This document shows, in pieces, positions 26,046-33,325 of a stretch of 38,507 nucleotides of DNA. A program made the translations under genes and the position numbers. Positions within the stretch are counted from its first letter, which is position 1; each line of letters starts with the position of its first letter. The notes under the pieces are model-generated. The model saw nothing but the letters and a program-made list of their open reading frames with translations. It was not told the DNA's origin and searched no databases. The stretch is taken from positions 1 to 38,507 of the forward strand of contig USSL01000001.1 in the NCBI GenBank assembly GCA_900557175.1, given 5' to 3'. Source of the DNA: an uncultured Eubacteriales bacterium (lineage in GTDB: Bacteria > Bacillota > Clostridia > Lachnospirales > Lachnospiraceae).

Positions 26046-28061
26046 CTATAAACCGTAATCATTCAAAAGCTCTGTAAATTCCGGCGACCGGACAAATCCT
26101 TCAAATACATGTTCTCTTGATTCACCGTTTTCTATAACTTCCACCCATTCGGCAACGCCTTGATTATCCGGTGTTCTGTCAAGTATTCCCTCATACAATA
26201 TCCGCACAAATGCTTCATCTGAAAGATTTTTCTTATTCATTTCATCAGAAAATACAAAACCATAAGGTACATTCCGCGCTTCCTCTTTATCCGCTAAAAT
26301 AACCTTCGTCCACGCATTTAAGCCATCGACATCGGCCGCGCGATCCAAAAATACATTGTAACACCGTGCAACAAAACGGGTAGCGCCGTCATTTTTATCT
26401 CTCGGCTCGGTAAGCACAATTGAACCCCGCTCAATACCGTAAGACTCGCAAATTTTTGTAAACTCTGCCGATTCAATAAATCCTCTGAGTACATATTCTC
26501 TTGAAAACGGCACTTTAAGCAGCTCAATCCACGCTGCGGCGCCATTTTCGTCAGCCTCACGATTTAAACAGGTTCGGTATAAAATATCAACATATTCTTT
26601 GTCGCTTAATTTTTTTTCTTTAAATTCATCACTGAAAACAAAGCCATACGCCGCCTCAGCGCCCGTATTGTTCTTTTTGATCAGCTGGCCTGTCCATGCC
26701 TTAAGCCCTGCCTCATCGGCCTCTCTGCCAAGCACGAGCTCATACAGACGGCGCACAAAGCCTTCAACCTGTGCCCTTTGATCCTCACCGCCGTCTTCCT
26801 GACCGCTGCCGTCTCCTCCGCCCTTTTCAAGTCCGTAATATTCTACAATGGCCTCTGCGTCTTTTTGTCCCATCTTTTTGAGCATCTCTCTGTCCTTCAA
26901 AAACGCTAAATCTGTCGGATTATCCATAAAGGCATGTTCGATAAGAATTGAAGGAATGTGATTCAATGATGATTCCCTGATGACGGCGTAATAATCCCAA
27001 TGTGTGCCGTCATCATATGTTCCGCCGCCGCTGCCCCAGTCTCTTGTCTCCACACCGCGTTTACTGATGCCAAGCTCGGCAAGCTTATCCATCACCATAT
27101 TGGCAAGGACAACCGACTGGTCATGATATGCGCCGTACTGTGTCACATAAACTGTCGAACCTTTTGCTGAATTTTGAAGCTGTCCCATTCCCGCCGCATT
27201 ATTATGTAAACTCACAAACAAATCGGCATCAAGCTTGTCCCCTCTGTGTGCCCGGGCGGTCACACACTTTGCCATATTGTCCAAATCTGTTTTTCCCGGA
27301 CATTCTTCCCAGTAACGGTTAATATAGACTTCCGCATTATACTTTTCAAGTTCTGTTTTCATGGCGTCTGAAATAATCCAGTTAAGCTCCGGCTCCCATA
27401 CACCGTTGACCGGCGCCCGCTCTTTACATACAGGATCATGCCCCGGATCAAGCACAACGACAAACTTGCCGTCATCTGCATTTTTTCCGGCAAGCTTCTC
27501 CTCATCTTCACCAAAAAAGCTGACGCTGCCACTGACCGGTGTGCCGTCACTGCCTGTCGGCAAAACGGCGTAGGATAAATCCGCGCGATATTCTGCAAGA
27601 GAAATTTCCTGCTCTGTGCCGCCGCGCGCAATAATGAGTTTTGTCACAACGAAATCATCATCGGCATCATCTTTTTCTGCCGGAATGTCAAAAACAAATT
27701 CATTTTCTCTGATTTCAGAAACGCTGTACTTTTCCACGATATCTCTGTTTTTTGAATAAACTTCGATAAAGGCTTCACTGACACCGGCTGTATCATCTGT
27801 CGTCTGAATTGTCACGCGCTGTGTTTCCCCAACTGCGATTTCTGCCATTGCAGCCTTTGCCGCTGACACGGCCGCATATTCAGTTTCTTTTGCAAGATCT
27901 GCTTTTTTTATGTCCTCTGTTTTCTCTGCATTTCCCGTCTGCTGTATATCCTGTACTGTCTCTGTCGTTTCTTCTGCGCGCGCATACAGCACGCCCGGCC
28001 CTCCGGCTGCCACCGACGCAGCTAAAATCAATATACCTGTTTTTCTAAATAGATGGTTCAT
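26046..28061 (-). CDS. Secreted N-acetylmuramoyl-L-alanine amidase (Amidase_3) with tandem DUF4214 modules
   Basis: A 671-residue exported protein. A signal peptide (1 to about 29, ending LYARA) is followed by a low-complexity region and a beta-rich domain (about 75-165). The zinc amidase domain (199-412) has ligands and catalytic residues in DPGH (His208), WEPELN (Glu223), SLHNN (His286) and IEHAFMDN (Glu375). The rest (432-671) is four half-repeats, i.e. two DUF4214 pairs, each with LY...L.READ..G...W...L and FSDEF/SAEF/SPEF. The amidase cuts the peptide stem from MurNAc in peptidoglycan; DUF4214 may tether it to surface glycan (inference). It starts 23 nt after glf with GAGG upstream, and a promoter for the next gene lies at its end. 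Confidence 0.93.
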   Translation of the reverse strand: MNHLFRKTGILILAASVAAGGPGVLYARAEETTETVQDIQQTGNAEKTEDIKKADLAKETEYAAVSAAKAAMAEIAVGETQRVTIQTTDDTAGVSEAFIEVYSKNRDIVEKYSVSEIRENEFVFDIPAEKDDADDDFVVTKLIIARGGTEQEISLAEYRADLSYAVLPTGSDGTPVSGSVSFFGEDEEKLAGKNADDGKFVVVLDPGHDPVCKERAPVNGVWEPELNWIISDAMKTELEKYNAEVYINRYWEECPGKTDLDNMAKCVTARAHRGDKLDADLFVSLHNNAAGMGQLQNSAKGSTVYVTQYGAYHDQSVVLANMVMDKLAELGISKRGVETRDWGSGGGTYDDGTHWDYYAVIRESSLNHIPSILIEHAFMDNPTDLAFLKDREMLKKMGQKDAEAIVEYYGLEKGGGDGSGQEDGGEDQRAQVEGFVRRLYELVLGREADEAGLKAWTGQLIKKNNTGAEAAYGFVFSDEFKEKKLSDKEYVDILYRTCLNREADENGAAAWIELLKVPFSREYVLRGFIESAEFTKICESYGIERGSIVLTEPRDKNDGATRFVARCYNVFLDRAADVDGLNAWTKVILADKEEARNVPYGFVFSDEMNKKNLSDEAFVRILYEGILDRTPDNQGVAEWVEVIENGESREHVFEGFVRSPEFTELLNDYGL

Positions 28062-28084
28062 ACTTTTCCTCTTTTGCTATATTT

Positions 28085-29185
28085 TTACATCAGTTCTCTT
28101 TCTACAAGACCAAATGCCGACTCTATCACCTTATCCATATCATAATACTTATACTCTGCCAGTCTTCCGCCGAAAATTCTCTTTTCATCCTGAGCTGCCA
28201 GTGCCTTATACTTTTCAAAAAGCTGCTGGTTTTTCTCATCGTTCATCGGGTAATACGGTTCCATCCCAGGCTGCCATGCCACCGGATATTCTCTCGTAAT
28301 GACTGTCTTTGGCTGCGTGCCAAACTCGAAATGCTTATGCTCAATCACACGCGTATATGGTGTTTCTCTGTCTGTATAATTAACAACAGCTACACCCTGG
28401 TAATTATCTTTATCAATGACTTCCGTCTCAAATCTTAAGCTTCTGTACTCCAGCTGTCCATAGCAATAATCATAAAGAGAATCTAAAGTACCTGTATACA
28501 ATACTTTTTCGCCAAGGGCATCGTACTTTTCTCTTTCTTTATTGTAATCCACACCGGTCTGAATATCGCAGCCCTCAAACAATTTTTCGGTCAGCACATT
28601 GTAGCCGCCGACAGGAATCCCCTGATATAAATCATTAAAATAATTATTATCATAAGTATATCTTACGGGAAGTCTGCGTATAATAAAAGCCGGAAGTTCT
28701 CTGCAGTCACGGCCCCACTGTTTTTCTGTGTAGCCTTTCACAAGCTTTTCATAAATGTCTGTGCCCACAAGGCTGATGGCCTGTTCTTCAAGATTTTCCG
28801 GTTCCTTTGTAATCTGTTTTTTCTGTTCTTCAATAATATGTTTCGCCTCGTCAGGTGTTGAAATCCCCCACATCTTACTGAATGTATTCATGTTAAAAGG
28901 CATATTATACATCTCACCGTGATAATTTACGACCGGCGAATTTGTATAACGGTTAAATTCCGCAAGACTGTTGACAAAATCCCACACCTTGCGGTTACTT
29001 GTATGAAAAATATGCGCACCATATTTATGAACATGGATATCTTCCATGTCCTCGCAATAAATATTACCACCTAAAGTATCTCTTTTTTCTAGTACAAGAC
29101 AAGTCTTTCCCTGTTTTACTACATGATAGCAGAATACACCTGAAAAAAGTCCTGCACCTACAACAACATAATCATATTTATTCAT
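28085..29185 (-). CDS. glf: UDP-galactopyranose mutase
   Basis: A 366-residue flavoenzyme. The FAD-binding fold YDYVVVGAGLFSGVFCYHV (residues 4-22) is followed by LVLEKRDTLGGN (about 30-41) and YGAHIFHTSN. Further family landmarks are NMPFNMNTFSKMWG, the LVGTDIYEKLVKGYTEKQWG region, RLPVRYTYDNNYF and IPVGGYNVLTEKLF. It converts UDP-galactopyranose to UDP-galactofuranose, so the polymer probably contains galactofuranose. I start at ATG 29185 with GGAG 8 nt upstream; the frame extends to a TTG at 29218 without support. It heads the polysaccharide operon and has its own extended -10 promoter. Confidence 0.96.
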   Translation of the reverse strand: MNKYDYVVVGAGLFSGVFCYHVVKQGKTCLVLEKRDTLGGNIYCEDMEDIHVHKYGAHIFHTSNRKVWDFVNSLAEFNRYTNSPVVNYHGEMYNMPFNMNTFSKMWGISTPDEAKHIIEEQKKQITKEPENLEEQAISLVGTDIYEKLVKGYTEKQWGRDCRELPAFIIRRLPVRYTYDNNYFNDLYQGIPVGGYNVLTEKLFEGCDIQTGVDYNKEREKYDALGEKVLYTGTLDSLYDYCYGQLEYRSLRFETEVIDKDNYQGVAVVNYTDRETPYTRVIEHKHFEFGTQPKTVITREYPVAWQPGMEPYYPMNDEKNQQLFEKYKALAAQDEKRIFGGRLAEYKYYDMDKVIESAFGLVERELM

Positions 29186-29260
29186 CTGTTTTTCTCCGTT
29201 TTCTATTCGATATAACAATCTTATTTTCTCGGTTTGTGCTATAAAATGTCATACATATTC

Positions 29261-29269
29261 ATTATAACA
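29261..29269 (-). promoter_or_regulatory. Extended -10 promoter of glf
   Basis: TGTTATAAT on the minus strand is a perfect TGnTATAAT. No -35 consensus is present; instead the -35 region is occupied by a strong inverted repeat. Transcription would begin near 29254, giving a leader of about 70 nt to the ATG of glf. Confidence 0.6.
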
Positions 29270-29271
29270 CA

Positions 29272-29315
29272 CAACTTGCCGAAAATCTGCCTTCCGGCCT
29301 ATTTTCGGCAAGTTG
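29272..29315. repeat. 15-bp perfect inverted repeat (stem-loop) overlapping the glf promoter
   Basis: The arms CAACTTGCCGAAAAT (29272-29286) and ATTTTCGGCAAGTTG (29301-29315) are exact reverse complements. The 14-nt loop contains a further GCC-TTCC-GGC mini-hairpin. There is no T-run on either side, so it is not a standard intrinsic terminator. It ends only a few bases upstream of the glf -10 box and lies downstream of the deacetylase stop. It could be a regulator-binding site, an RNA 3' end-stabilising hairpin for the deacetylase transcript, or both. Confidence 0.8.
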
Positions 29316-29358
29316 CACATATAATATTTTGTTTTCTATTTGCTTATATTTTCTTTAT

Positions 29359-30486
29359 TTAATAGAAGCTGTAGTAAACCTTTCCGTTTTCAAGTGCCAT
29401 GCCTCTTGCCTGTGCCAGTTCACTGACTGTCACAAGCTGATATCCTCTTTTTATCAGCTCAGGAATAATCGTTTCTGACGCCTCTGCTGTCTGTTCATAT
29501 AAATCATGCATAAGAATAATATCGCCATCCTTTACATGATCTAAAACAGCGCTGATTGTCTTTCCTGCATCCCGTGTTTTCCAGTCCTCGGTATCAATCG
29601 ACCAGTAAATCATCGGCATATCTGCTTCTGCCTGTACCGTCTCATTATAAAATCCTCCCGGCGGACGCATCAGCTTCGGACGGGATGCGGCAACAGCCTC
29701 GACAACTTCATTCGTATGATCAAGCTGATAATTAATGCCGTCCACGTCAAGACTTGACAGCCACTTGTGTTCCCACGTATGGTTCGCCAGTTCACAGCCA
29801 AGCGCCGCAATGCGCTTTTCTGTATTCGGATAACTCTCCACCTGATTTCCAATTTGGAAAAATGTCGCTTTTGCACCATTCTGTTCTAAAATATCAAGAA
29901 TCCTGTCAGTCACTGCCGACGGACCGTCATCATAGGTAATCGCAACCATTGGCTTTGATGTATCAATGTTCACTTGCTTATAGGCACCTGTTGTCTCATC
30001 AAACCAACATTCTTTCCCATCAATCTGTTTAAGTCCAAACGCCTGAACACCATTTTCATCATAATAATAAGTCTGGCCCTCTCTCTCTTGCCATCCGGTC
30101 ACCATATCACCGTTTTCGTCAAAATAATAGGTTCTATCTCCGGCTTTGACGCTGCCTGTCGCCATCGCACCGTCCTCGCCAAAATAATGTTTCCTGCCGT
30201 CTGTGGCTACCCATCCTTTTTTCATATAGTTCAGCTTCGTATCAAAATAATAGGTTTTATCACCTATCACTGTCATGCCGCTGCTTTTTTTGCCGTTATC
30301 ATTATAATAATACGTCTGTCCCCTGTCAGTCACCCACTCATTTTTCCGGAGTTTTGCCTCAACTTTTTCTTTTGGAAGCATGACTGTGTCTGCTGTTATT
30401 TTTCCGGGACCAATTGTAAAAAACGCTGCTGCAGCGCATCCGCCGATCACAAGCAGCGATATTATCGCAATTATCACTTTTTTCAT
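29359..30486 (-). CDS. Secreted polysaccharide deacetylase (CE4) with choline-binding-type repeats
   Basis: A 375-residue exported protein. The N-terminal hydrophobic segment (4-24) could be an anchor; IGGC at 14-17 resembles a weak lipobox. Residues 51-170 are about six 20-residue aromatic/glycine repeats (GQTYYY.DNG..) of the CW_binding_1 type. The CE4 domain (178-365) has all five motifs: TYDDGPS (Asp186/187), H-T-W-E-H (His236, His240), RPPGG (274-278), WSIDTEDW (295-302) and ILMHD (324-328). The family removes acetyl groups from peptidoglycan or other amino-sugar polymers, and the repeats suggest the enzyme stays on the cell wall. GGAG lies 7 nt before the ATG. It has its own promoter, separate from the polysaccharide operon. 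Confidence 0.94.
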   Translation of the reverse strand: MKKVIIAIISLLVIGGCAAAAFFTIGPGKITADTVMLPKEKVEAKLRKNEWVTDRGQTYYYNDNGKKSSGMTVIGDKTYYFDTKLNYMKKGWVATDGRKHYFGEDGAMATGSVKAGDRTYYFDENGDMVTGWQEREGQTYYYDENGVQAFGLKQIDGKECWFDETTGAYKQVNIDTSKPMVAITYDDGPSAVTDRILDILEQNGAKATFFQIGNQVESYPNTEKRIAALGCELANHTWEHKWLSSLDVDGINYQLDHTNEVVEAVAASRPKLMRPPGGFYNETVQAEADMPMIYWSIDTEDWKTRDAGKTISAVLDHVKDGDIILMHDLYEQTAEASETIIPELIKRGYQLVTVSELAQARGMALENGKVYYSFY

Positions 30487-30527
30487 CTGTCTTCTCCACT
30501 TCCTCTGCTGTTTTATGTAACACCCAA

Positions 30528-30536
30528 ATTATAACA
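30528..30536 (-). promoter_or_regulatory. Extended -10 promoter of the deacetylase gene
   Basis: TGTTATAAT on the minus strand, again a perfect TGnTATAAT without a recognisable -35. It lies about 42 nt before the ATG, between the end of recD2 and the deacetylase. It has the same design as the glf promoter. Confidence 0.55.
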
Positions 30537-30582
30537 TGGATTAAACATCTGTTTCTGACTTTTTTATTACAGTTTTCTCAAT

Positions 30583-32790
30583 TTATATCTCACAAATTCT
30601 TTCAGCAAGCGATGAATAACGCTTCTGTTCACTGCCATTTTCAATCATCGCTCCAACTGTATGCTCATTGCCGACAATAGCAACGCATTTTTTTGCCCTT
30701 GTCACGGCCGTATATAAAATATTTCTGTTAAAAAGCATCCTCGGTCCTGTCAAAAGTGGAATAATCACCGCCGGATATTCGCTGCCCTGAGATTTATGGA
30801 TTGTAATGGCATAGGCAAGCTCCAGCTCATCCAACTGGGCGAAAGGATATAAAATTTTGCGTCCCTCATCAAATTCAACAAGCATCTGCTCCGAAAAAAG
30901 GTTAATCGATTTGACAATCCCCATATCGCCGTTAAATACGCCGACGCCTTTATCAATTGTGACGCCGTAGCCGCTCGTGATTTCCCATTCAAGCTGATAA
31001 TTGTTCTTAATCTGCATGACCTTATCACCCTCACGGAATGTGATGCCGTGGGATTCCCGCTCACGCTTATCCGGCGCCGGCGGATTCAGAAAATTCTGCA
31101 GCACCTGATTCAGTCTTTCAACGCCAAGCTCACCTTTCCGCATTGGCGTCAGCACCTGAATCTCATAGGGCGAAGCCTGAACATTCGGCGGAAGTTTATC
31201 TCTTATGAGCGCGCCCATCACCCCGATAATATCCGCGGCATTATAGCGCTTCAGGCAGAAAAAATCCGTCGTCTTATGCTCAAGGTCAAGCGGTATGCCA
31301 TCATTGATTTTATGGGCATTTGTGACAATGGCACTCTCAAGTGCCTGTCTGAAAATCTTTGTCAGCATTACAACATTAAAGCAATGCGAACGGATAATAT
31401 CTTTAAGCACATTGCCGGCACCCACACTCGGAAGCTGATTGACATCTCCGACGAGAATCAGCCTGGTTCCCGGCAAGATCGCTTTTAAAAGCGAATGCAT
31501 AAGACTTATGTCAACCATAGACATCTCATCAATAATCACCGCATCTGCCTCAAGCGGATTTGTCTCATTCCGCTCAAAACGGGCGGACACATTCTCATCA
31601 GGGACGCCTGTCAGTTCAAGCATCCGGTGAATTGTCTGCGCCTCATAGCCTGTCGCCTCCGACATACGCTTAGCTGCACGTCCGGTCGGCGCCGCCAGCC
31701 GTATATCCATGCCTTCATACTCAAAATACTTAATAATTGTGTTGATTGTCGTCGTTTTTCCGGTACCCGGTCCGCCGGTAATGACAAGAACGCCATTTTT
31801 TGCAGCCTCAAGCACAGCCATCTTCTGCATATCATCAAGCGCAAGCCCTTCGTCGGCCTCAATGCGCGAAATCATCCGCCGCGTCATCATCTCGTCAATA
31901 TCATACTTCATATTGAGCTGCAAAAGCATTCGCGCCGCATTAAGTTCCAAATAATAATAAGACGACGCATAGACGACACGCTCACCGTCATTTTCCTTAA
32001 CAATAATCTTTTTATCAATGCTTAAATCCGTAATATGCTTTTCAATATAGCTTTCATCAATGCTTAAAAGCTCTGCAGCCATATGAATAAGGACACACTC
32101 CGGAAGATATGTGTGACCATTCATGGACGCCTGCTGCAGCGCGTAAATAATGCCGCTTCGTATACGATAATCAGAATTTGTGCCAATCCCGGCTTTTGCT
32201 GCAATCTCGTCGGCAAGCTTAAAGCCGATCCCCGAAATATCCTCTGCAAGCTGATATGGATTTTCCTGAATCACCGAATAAAGTCTGTCCTGATATTCAT
32301 TATAAATTTTAAGCGCATAAGCCGTTGATATCCCATATTTTTCAAGAAACATCATCGCCTGGCGCATATCCTGCTTTTCATGAAACTGTGCATAAATATC
32401 CTGTGCCTTTTTCTCACTGATACCTTTCACCTCGGCAAGCCGCTCCGGCTCCTCCTCAATAATCCTGAACGTATCTTCTTTAAACTTTTTGACAATCTTT
32501 CCGGCAAGTGACGGGCCAATGCCCTTAATCACACCCGATGCCAGATACCGTTCCACCGAATAAACATCTTCCGGCATTTCCACAACGTAGCTTTCTATTT
32601 TAAACTGACGCCCGTAAACCGCATGTTCTACATAATCTCCCTGCGCCCGTATATATTCGCCCTCGCTGATTGCCGGCAGCATTCCAACACAGGCTAATTC
32701 ACTGCCCTGTGCCATCAGCGTCAGAACCGTATAACCATTACTGTCATTTTTATAAATAATATGCTCGATAAGCCCCTGTATTTCTTCCAC
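30583..32790 (-). CDS. recD2: RecD2-type DNA helicase
   Basis: A 735-residue superfamily 1B 5'-3' DNA helicase. The N-terminal OB-like part starts VEEIQGLIEHIIYKNDSNGY, as in RecD2/YrrC proteins. Helix-hairpin-helix motifs (VKGISEKKAQDI, about 121-132; ISGIGFKLADEI, 185-196) precede the motor: Walker A GGPGTGKTT (339-347), Walker B VIIDEMSMVD, and the C-terminal ITIHKSQGSEYPAVI and YTAVTRAKK. Members work in DNA repair without RecBC. The frame extends to an ATG at 32865, but GTG 32790 is a better start: GGGAG lies 7 nt upstream, the protein then begins where homologues begin, and a promoter lies inside the extra 75 nt. Confidence 0.95.
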   Translation of the reverse strand: MEEIQGLIEHIIYKNDSNGYTVLTLMAQGSELACVGMLPAISEGEYIRAQGDYVEHAVYGRQFKIESYVVEMPEDVYSVERYLASGVIKGIGPSLAGKIVKKFKEDTFRIIEEEPERLAEVKGISEKKAQDIYAQFHEKQDMRQAMMFLEKYGISTAYALKIYNEYQDRLYSVIQENPYQLAEDISGIGFKLADEIAAKAGIGTNSDYRIRSGIIYALQQASMNGHTYLPECVLIHMAAELLSIDESYIEKHITDLSIDKKIIVKENDGERVVYASSYYYLELNAARMLLQLNMKYDIDEMMTRRMISRIEADEGLALDDMQKMAVLEAAKNGVLVITGGPGTGKTTTINTIIKYFEYEGMDIRLAAPTGRAAKRMSEATGYEAQTIHRMLELTGVPDENVSARFERNETNPLEADAVIIDEMSMVDISLMHSLLKAILPGTRLILVGDVNQLPSVGAGNVLKDIIRSHCFNVVMLTKIFRQALESAIVTNAHKINDGIPLDLEHKTTDFFCLKRYNAADIIGVMGALIRDKLPPNVQASPYEIQVLTPMRKGELGVERLNQVLQNFLNPPAPDKRERESHGITFREGDKVMQIKNNYQLEWEITSGYGVTIDKGVGVFNGDMGIVKSINLFSEQMLVEFDEGRKILYPFAQLDELELAYAITIHKSQGSEYPAVIIPLLTGPRMLFNRNILYTAVTRAKKCVAIVGNEHTVGAMIENGSEQKRYSSLAERICEI

Positions 32791-32836
32791 GTCATCACTC
32801 CCAAAACTAAAAACTGTACTGTCAATTGCTTTGATT

Positions 32837-32865
32837 ATTGTATCATGTTCCGCGTCTGTATACAA
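32837..32865 (-). promoter_or_regulatory. Probable recD2 promoter, palindromic
   Basis: On the minus strand TTGTAT (32860-32865) and TACAAT (32837-32842) are 17 nt apart, with TG one base before the -10. The outer ends are exact inverted repeats (ATTGTAT/ATACAAT), so the plus strand also reads TTGTAT-17-TACAAT and could be a promoter in the other direction. The -35 is a weak match, 3 of 6. Confidence 0.5.
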
Positions 32866-32908
32866 TAAAAATGGGGAACACTTAATCTTTCACAATTAGT
32901 GTTCCCCA
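32864..32908 (-). terminator. Intrinsic terminator of the small transcript
   Basis: On the minus strand AGTGGGGAACACT pairs with AGTGTTCCCCA (11-bp core, arms 32898-32908 and 32872-32882) and is followed by TTTTTATT. The hairpin plus T-run is a textbook terminator and overlaps the edge of the recD2 -35 box. Confidence 0.85.
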
Positions 32909-33136
32909 CTCAGACTTCTTTATCCTTGTGCATTGGACTGTACCTCGTTTCCTTATTTTGGTTTTTCGTTCTTCTTATTGTATCCTTCTCTCAGGATATG
33001 TTCCCGTTATCCTTATGGATAAAAAATTAAGATGCTGGTGGTCTGTACCTCCTTCTTCTAAATTTTTCGTCTGTTTTTAAGAATTACGTTCTTGGTGGTC
33101 TGTACCTCTCTTTCTTTAAGTTTCTTCGTTTTTAAT
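32866..33136 (-). ncRNA. Putative small RNA or leader-type transcript of about 270 nt, unknown family
   Basis: The unit has a near-consensus promoter at 33143-33171 and an intrinsic terminator at 32864-32908, and it ends before the promoter of recD2, so it looks like an independent gene. No protein of reasonable length is encoded. The RNA is purine-rich. The motif GAGGTACAGACCACCA occurs at 33093-33108 and 33036-33051 (57 nt apart), and a shorter form GAGGTACAGTCCA at 32934-32946. The second copy contains AAGGAGGT, a perfect complement to the 16S rRNA anti-Shine-Dalgarno. Small hairpins include TTATCC/GGATAA (33007-33022) and TATCC/GGATA (32981-32998). It does not look like 6S, RNase P, SRP, tmRNA or a riboswitch I can recognise. 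Confidence 0.6.
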
Positions 33137-33142
33137 AATCTT

Positions 33143-33171
33143 ATCATATCACTGCGCCGCACAATTGTCAA
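33143..33171 (-). promoter_or_regulatory. Strong sigma-A promoter of the small transcript
   Basis: TTGACA (33166-33171), a 17-nt spacer and TATGAT (33143-33148), with TG one base before the -10, all on the minus strand. This is one of the two strongest promoter matches in the window. RNA should start near 33136. The stretch 33181-33290 upstream is AT-rich and I see no gene or structured element in it. Confidence 0.8.
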
Positions 33172-33294
33172 TACTATTTAAAAATATTTTTTATTTTTTC
33201 TGACCTTTTATTTTTAATTTATGAATAGGCAGCTATTTATTGATGTTACAGACTTTTGCGCGAACGAATCTCCCCTGTCGGCTCAAAGTAAACA

Positions 33295-33318
33295 AGCCCG
33301 CCAAAAAAGCGGCGGGCT
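33295..33318 (-). terminator. Intrinsic terminator after the P-type ATPase gene
   Basis: Perfect 8-bp GC-rich arms AGCCCGCC/GGCGGGCT (33295-33302 and 33311-33318) with an 8-nt loop, just after the ATPase stop. On the minus strand the stem is followed by TTGTTTACTTT, a modest T-run. Confidence 0.75.
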
Positions 33319-33325
33319 GTTCAAA

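Noticed and set aside
29272..29315. Calling the 15-bp inverted repeat a plain rho-independent terminator
   Set aside because: Neither strand has a T-run after the stem, so it is reported as a repeat with possible regulatory function.
29974..30534. 186-codon plus-strand open frame
   Set aside because: Antisense to the deacetylase with intact CE4 motifs; the hydrophobic look comes from reverse reading of its repeat region.
31495..32025. 176-codon plus-strand open frame
   Set aside because: It lies entirely antisense to the conserved RecD2 helicase, has no recognisable protein character and no ribosome site worth noting.
32866..33108. CRISPR array from the repeated GAGGTACAG motif
   Set aside because: Only three short copies with unequal spacing (57 and 105 nt), one of them diverged; no cas genes.
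32866..33136. Known housekeeping RNA (6S, tmRNA, SRP RNA, RNase P) or T-box/SAM-type riboswitch
   Set aside because: No long rod-like pairing, no tRNA-like ends, no conserved T-box or other aptamer blocks; hairpins are short and local.
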